NCBI RefSeq assembly: GCF_020085105.1
Contig: NC_058052.1
Span: forward strand, 28,928,233-28,992,232
Length of the DNA: 64,000 nt
Reading direction: 5' to 3'
Source of the DNA: Siniperca chuatsi
Lineage: Eukaryota; Chordata; Actinopteri; Centrarchiformes; Sinipercidae
Made by a program: the position numbers and the translations under genes. Numbering within the stretch: position 1 is the first letter of the stretch; the number at the start of each line of letters is the position of its first letter. The notes under the pieces were generated by a model, which worked only from the letters and a program-made list of their open reading frames with translations, did no database searches and was not told the origin of the DNA. Positions 58,701-64,000 of this stretch are shown here, in pieces.

Positions 58701-59057
58701 CATATGAAATCTTGGACTTTTGGTTCTGCATAATGTGTGAAATGTAAAAATGTAGTTATTACAACGTGCACAAAAAGGTTTTTTGAGTAGATATCTGGCT
58801 CCGTCCCGTAAACTGTGGCGTGACTCTTGTGTCTCCAGATTCCTAGCTGGCTCTTGCTTAACTGTCGTGAGCACATCTACAAGCTGGGAAGCCTGAAAAA
58901 GACACCGATCTCAGATCTGTTTGTGTTTGTTTACATCGTCTCACAGTTACGATAGCCAGCTGTCTTTTTCTTTAAATTATAAATTACGACTCTTACATTT
59001 GTAAAGTTTAACTCAGATTTATTTTACTGTTCCCGCAAATCTTCATATTCTCTTTCA

Positions 59058-59896
59058 CAGTGGTGGAATGTGACTAAGTACATTTACTCAAGTGCTGCAG
59101 GTAAGTACAGTTTTGAATTTTTGAAGCCAATATTTTTACTGCACCACATTATTTAACATTAGTTACTTTGCAGATTCATATTATTAATACAAAACAATAA
59201 TAATAAATTACGATGTATTATTATATTATATAAGCTACCCAGCAGTATATAAAGTACCAGCTGCAACATTAAAGTGATGAACACATTAATGCATCAATAA
59301 TTATAATCCAGATATAATACATATTATTCTGAAATGGGCCATTCTGCATAATGACTGCTTTTATTTTTGGTACTTTAAGTAAAGTTTGATGCTGATACTT
59401 TTATACTTTTACTTAAGTAAAAATTTGAATGCAGGACTTTTACCTGTAACAGAGTGTTTCTACACTGTGGTGTTACTACTGTTACTTAAAGGTCCAGTGT
59501 GGAGGCTTTAGCGGCCTCTAGTGGTGAAACTGCAGTTTGCAGCCATGTGAACACCGCTCGCCTCGCCCTCCCCTTCCAGGCGTGGAGGAGACACTACGGT
59601 GGCTGCGAAACTTGCGAAAAACACAAACGGCCCTCTCTAGAACCGGTGTTTGGTTTGTCCGTTCTGGGCTACTGTAGAAACATGGCGGTGCAACATGGCG
59701 GCCTCCGTGGAAGGGGACCCGCTCCCTCTGTAGATATAAAGAGCTCATTCTAAGGTAACGAAAACACAACGATTCTTATTTTCAGGCGATTAAACACTAA
59801 TGAAAACATACTTATGAATATTATATTCCACTTCTGCCGACAGCTGCTCCTAACTGGACCTTTAAGTAAAAGATCTGAGTACTTCTTCCGCGACTG
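59058..59896 (+). mobile_element. CAGTGGTGG-type DNA element interrupted by another element
   Basis: Left end CAGTGGTGGAA, right end TTCCGCGACTG. The interior is the same as other copies in the window (GATGCTGATACTTTTATAC, GAATGCAGGACTTTTACCTG). It is split by the 380-bp TTAA-flanked element at 59486-59865. No clear target-site duplication remains. Confidence 0.75.
59486..59865 (+). mobile_element. piggyBac-like MITE with TTAA ends, nested
   Basis: Starts TTAAAGGTCCAGT and ends ACTGGACCTTTAA, perfect 13-bp inverted repeats including the TTAA on both sides. TTAA target use is characteristic of piggyBac. The interior includes text common in fish genomes (GAAACATGGCGGTGCAACAT). The 84-aa open frame at 59499-59753 is part of the element, not a gene. 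Confidence 0.75.
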
Positions 59897-61660
59897 ATCT
59901 TTCTTTCACTCTTTCACTGCTGAACTGGGAATTCTGGGATTTGGGCGAGACGTTGTGGAAATGTCCAAACTCAAGGAAACAAATTAAGTAAATCTACTCT
60001 GCAGCAGCTGCTTTGTTCACAGCGCAGCTTCCCACTCTGGTGACCCCAAGTGGCAGCAAGAGGTAACTGCATGTGGAGGACTTCATTACCCAGAAATCCT
60101 GTCTGGTGTCTGATAGTGAAGATGATCACGAGACTCTTTAGAATTAATTTTTCAGTTGTCTTTAAAAAGCAAGCGTTCATTTTCTCTACTTCAACAAGAT
60201 GGCTGACGTGACGAGCGTCCGCGTCTTCACTGGAGATCAAGAGAACGTGTGTTTGTTTCATCACATTAGTAAAGAGATGATTCAAACTTGCAGCTTCTGA
60301 ACTCTCGTCTCCAATCAACAAACAAACAAGGTCATTTCAGCGAGATACATAAACATTAAGTAACCTGTGATCCCGTTCGTAGTGATCGGGATAAAGTGGA
60401 CGGATTCAAACATTATACATTAGAACAGTTTCCAGCATCGTTTTCAGCAAAGAGAGAAAATCTATGGAAGTTCATTAACGACGAAACTACTGAGCGAGCA
60501 CAAAACTAATTCAAACTGTCCACATTCATCGACTGAGACTGCCGGCACTTGTTTAATAAGTCTTACACTTTTACTTTAACTAGTTCAACTTTTCCAACAC
60601 AAGAATAATTATTTTCTGGACACTCGAATTTTTATATTTTGGTGACAAAATGTTAGAATCACAAACATAAATTCTGGAAATCTGCTGACAGTTTGCTGCC
60701 TTTTCTTTAAGCCTCCTCTTCGTCTGCTTGATGTTGATTTTATTTATATCTTAAAATTTGTTCTTGTAGACTTTGAGGTGAGCTCCTCCTCCAGAAGTGC
60801 TGTTCTTCATTTTGTCTTTTTCTTTCACAGAAATCTTTGTTTTCATTAGTTTTTTTTAATGTTAGGCATAATGTTTATAGCAGTACAAAGAGCCGGAGTC
60901 ATGACGTCACTTCCTGTCTAGGCTCTGTAACTCAAGTCAATCTCTCACTCAGCGTTTCTTTCATCGGTCTTTCTGAAAACACGTAGCGTGTTCCTGATGT
61001 TTAATTTCCATCTTATCAGACAAATCAGCTCCACTACAGCAGCTGCTGTTATAAACCGAAACCTTTGTGATTTTAACAAAGTTAAACAACACAGAAAAAA
61101 AAACTACAGCTCTCATGTAAACTTACCGGCGCAGGTACGTAACGATATCTGATCGTTTTTCTAAACTACCGTCCTGATCTAAACATATAAAGCGAGCCAC
61201 ACAACATGCTGTTGAGGAAGACTCTGTTCCAAGGCTGGATGCTTAGTTATTAGAATCGTTGCAAATGTATATGAGATTTTGAATTGAAAAGTTTTTTCAC
61301 TTCTGGAGCAGAACCTGGAAGCTAGTTTCACTTCGGCTCTCTATAAAGGCAGTGAAGTATTTTTATGAACCAGAAGCAATAACTGTGGGATGATATCCAG
61401 CCCTCTACTCTGCCCGAAGATTGATTCAAGTTTAAATTATCATTTTTTGCTCAGTCAGTAGTTTTTGGTCACTAATAAACCTCCATCCAGCCTGTTTGTT
61501 CCAGCAGAACTCAGTGAGGAAAACAACATGAATAAAACAAACTGCAGTCACACTTTGATCAGCCTCCATCCAGCATGTTCAGCTTGTGTTTCCACTCCTC
61601 GAAGTACACATCAAGTGCTAACACAGTATTACTGTGTACTCACAATACCTTTCCTCTGGT

Positions 61661-61661
<1 letters not shown>

Positions 61662-61693
<32 letters not shown>
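61662..61693. repeat. (CA)n microsatellite
   Basis: About 15 CA units. No gene context. Confidence 0.95.
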
Positions 61694-61697
<4 letters not shown>

Positions 61698-62501
61698 GAA
61701 GTGCGGAGGAGGAGGTATTGTGTTCCTGATCGTCTCTGTGACGCATCATCACAGCCTCGGTCTGGTTTGTCTGTTTGATTGTTTGTTTGGCCGGGGGAGT
61801 CCTGACTCCAGAGTCTCAACACCCCCACCCCCCCTTTTCTCGGCTGCCCCGGCAACAGTCCCACGCGCTCTGTCCGTCATATGTGGTCGGCATGGCAACC
61901 TGCTCCCCCGTTTGTTGCTAGGGGAAGCAGAGCGATGGCAGTGCAGGAGGTCAGTGTTTGTCGCTCTGAGAGAAAAAAAAAAATAAAAGTACCGACAAAC
62001 TGTTTCTGTTCTGTCTCAACAAAACCAGACGGCTCCTGGAATCAGAAGCTGCTGCAGGAGACTGAATGATTGCTGATATTTAAGCTCTGTCTCCGCCATT
62101 TTAACAAAAAAATGCTTCCAGAAAGTCCCTGAAATGAAAGATTTGACAGGAAACAAAGCTTTTGCTCTGAAGCTCAGCAGCGGTTTTTACTGTTTGAACT
62201 GCTGAAGTTGATGAGAAATAAGCTCTGACAGCTGATGGATGGCCAGATTACACTTTTCAAACCTTAGTGTTTCCTGAATGTTTCGACTTGTGAAAAAAAC
62301 GCAGCACTCGTCCGTTCGGTCGTCCTCCTTTGTGACGAGTGTTTCCTTTCCCACCGACCTCGAACGTCTCGGCTCGGCTCTGGAGGAAATCAGAATCAGG
62401 TTTAACAGAAAAGGTTTAAAGGAGGATGTCAGCCTGCTACCCATGAAGCTTCATGTCCGTCTCCAGCTACACACTTTGTATAAAACCTGATTCCCGCCGC
62501 C

Positions 62502-62831
62502 TTACGGCGCCTCTTCCTGTTTGCTGCTCTGTTTCTGCAGCTCCAGCCGCTGGTTGTTCCCGCCACCGCTGCCGTTCTTCTTGCTTCCCTCTCTGGTGCT
62601 GCCGCTGGTCTTGGAGGTCGAGGATGAAGAGGACGTGACCTTTAAGCTTTTTGACGTCTTGGTCCCGCGGGTCTTCTCCTTGTTGGCGCCTTCCAGAGGT
62701 AGCGTAGGGCTGGAGTGCGCCCTCTGCAGGCCGCCGTCGTCAAACAGCCGCGACTCGAAGGCCGACAGGTCCTCGTCTCCGCTGGACAGTTTGGCCCGAA
62801 GCAGCATGGCGTACGTACCGTACCGGGTTTT
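62502..62831 (-). CDS. psd: Last coding exon of probable psd (EFA6A, Arf6 guanine-nucleotide exchange factor)
   Basis: On the minus strand an acceptor (GTCCTCAG, ending at 62832) is followed by 109 codons and TAA at 62502-62504. The protein begins [20 protein letters not shown], then a Ser-rich, basic tail (HSSPTLP, a run of S, and a Lys/Gly/Asn-rich segment) ending KQEEAP. The frame, acceptor, codon quality and low-complexity tail look like a real 3'-terminal exon. In human, PSD lies next to NFKB2 in convergent orientation, exactly as here. A YGTYA..LLRAKL block after a coiled coil fits my memory of the EFA6 C-terminus, but no catalytic Sec7 or PH domain is inside the window. Identity is therefore inferred from synteny and the tail. 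Confidence 0.6.
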   Translation of the reverse strand, partial: KTRYGTYAMLLRAKLSSGDEDLSAFESRLFDDGGLQRAHSSPTLPLEGANKEKTRGTKTSKSLKVTSSSSSTSKTSGSTREGSKKNGSGGGNNQRLELQKQSSKQEEAP

Positions 62832-64000
62832 CTGAGGACGGAGACGAGAGACAGCGGTTAATGATGCAAACATCAGGTGGTATCAGTGATGTCGCAGCAG
62901 CAGTTTCTTTGCCTCGTCACTGAGGGAGTGGACAGTTTGAACTGAACAATTATTTTAAAAAGTTTCTCTCTATAAAACGTGAAAATTAGTCCGATTAACT
63001 GTTATACATACCACTTGAACAAAATACAAAAAAGTTAAATTAAATAAAAACTGTAGGAAATGATTTTGATGACACAACAAAGCTCATTCAGGTCTGGTTT
63101 GTTATTTCTGTCGTATTTTGAACTTGTTACAGCTGAAGTCAGTTGCTGAGGTGGATTTATTTCAGTTTTTATGGGTTTTGTTTGCATGTCACTCGCAAAG
63201 GATATTAGGAAGCTGAGCTCTTCTCACCTGTTTACTACGACTGAGTAGTAAAATAAATAAACGTCTCATAATACTACAAAGTAATTCTAGAAATACATCT
63301 TTTTCTTGTATTATGTTTTCTTTCTCGTAATACTGACTTTTCTTGAAATTACAACTTGTATTGGCCCTAATACTCTGTAAAATAACAATTGTGTGGGTTT
63401 TATTTGTACACATTTCTCCCATCGGCCCGTCATGAAAACCTGCTGCCCCCCGTTGACCCTGGCTCTCGGCCTTATTATATTTTCTATTTGCAGACGACAC
63501 TCAGCTGTATGTGTGTGTCTGATGTGATGATCTCAGCAGTCTAACTAACTGAAATGACTGCCTGGACTCTACGAGAAGCTGGATGTCCAAACATTTTCTC
63601 GTCTCTGGGACCTTTAACCTCTATTATCGAGCTACACACTAAGGATTTAGGTTTCACATTTGACTCTTCTCTGGATTGTTATGTTCATATTAAGAAACTT
63701 TTGCTTTTTTTACCAGTTAAGACAAATTTGTGTCTCCAAGCCTCGATTACTCTTATTCATTAAACTAAAAGAAAACTCACACATACTGTATCTTTACTTT
63801 TCCTAACTGATAATTTTGCTCTTTTGCTTTATCTGTTTTGTTGCTGCTGTTTTGTTGCTGCTGTACATGTTAGTTTGTTGTTCTTTTATTGTGAAATACT
63901 TTGCATCTTTTGTTTTGAAACGTGCAAAATAAATAATCTTTAACTACTTAAGTACAGAAATATTTTTTTCTATCTTTACGACAGTACATGAACTCATCGT
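62832..64000 (-). other. Presumed psd intron
   Basis: Upstream of the minus-strand exon there is no further exon I can support up to the window edge. A LINE remnant sits at 63474-63765. Confidence 0.45.
63474..63765 (+). mobile_element. LINE reverse-transcriptase remnant
   Basis: The plus strand reads a FADDTQLYV-type box (TTTGCAGACGACACTCAGCT at 63490-63509), then, with frame shifts, DLGFTFDSSLDCYVHIKKL, the LGVIFDSSLSF-type block found downstream of the catalytic box in L2-like fish LINEs. The interval between the two blocks is shortened by deletions. Confidence 0.7.

Larger units (their letters stand above)
55789..62501 (-). other. Possible long 3' UTR of the minus-strand gene, with repeats
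   Basis: No exon on either strand is convincing in this 6.7-kb stretch. If the poly(A) signal at 55783 is used, it is the 3' UTR of psd; otherwise it is intergenic. It includes the nested DNA elements at 59058-59896 and a CA tract at 61663-61692. Confidence 0.3.

Noticed and set aside
59499..59753. 84-codon frame MEALAASSGETAVCSHVNTA and its minus-strand partner
   Set aside because: Entirely within the TTAA-ended MITE and repeated across fish genomes.

Overview
This window is nuclear DNA from a ray-finned fish, most likely a percomorph (perch-like) teleost. The evidence is vertebrate-type split genes with GT-AG introns, a conserved vertebrate gene neighbourhood, and many dispersed repeats of kinds familiar from acanthopterygian genomes, with dense CA/TG, TCTG and longer tandem arrays. 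It holds two complete protein-coding genes and the 3' end of a third. There is no bacterial-style content, no CRISPR array and no rRNA or tRNA gene that I can support.

Layout. 1-2740: two truncated LINE retrotransposons, one on each strand, joined and bounded by microsatellites. 3280-29012: glud1, mitochondrial glutamate dehydrogenase, + strand, 13 coding exons (546 aa) and a probable 2.2-kb 3' UTR. Its introns hold most of the repeat content: a duplicated LINE-tail segment, 12-bp, 16-bp, 24/32-bp and 41-bp minisatellites, and a 600-bp TCTG/CCTG array next to exon 6. 29740-34730: CpG-rich, promoter-like segments and possible 5' UTR exons. 34834-53978: nfkb2 (p100/p52), + strand, 22 coding exons, 902 aa. 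53979-55760: its likely 3' UTR. 55783-62831: the 3' end of a gene on the - strand, probably psd (EFA6A), because human NFKB2 and PSD are also tail-to-tail neighbours. Only the last coding exon is inside the window. 63474-63765: another LINE remnant, inside the presumed psd intron.

The genes are not an operon. glud1 supplies mitochondrial glutamate/2-oxoglutarate interconversion. nfkb2 encodes the precursor of the non-canonical NF-kappaB pathway and carries Rel, glycine-rich, ankyrin and death domains plus a C-terminal DSGFGS phosphodegron. psd would encode an Arf6 exchange factor.

The most unusual signal is in the introns. In glud1 intron 7 a 41-bp minisatellite (about 67 copies) has as its founding unit the last 12 nt of exon 7 plus the 5' splice site, so the intron is packed with exact decoy splice donors. 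An older, degenerate array in nfkb2 intron 14 was built the same way, from the end of exon 14 plus its donor. Elsewhere there are a piggyBac-like element nested in another DNA element with an empty-site relative in the same window, and a minisatellite that grew inside a third copy of that element.
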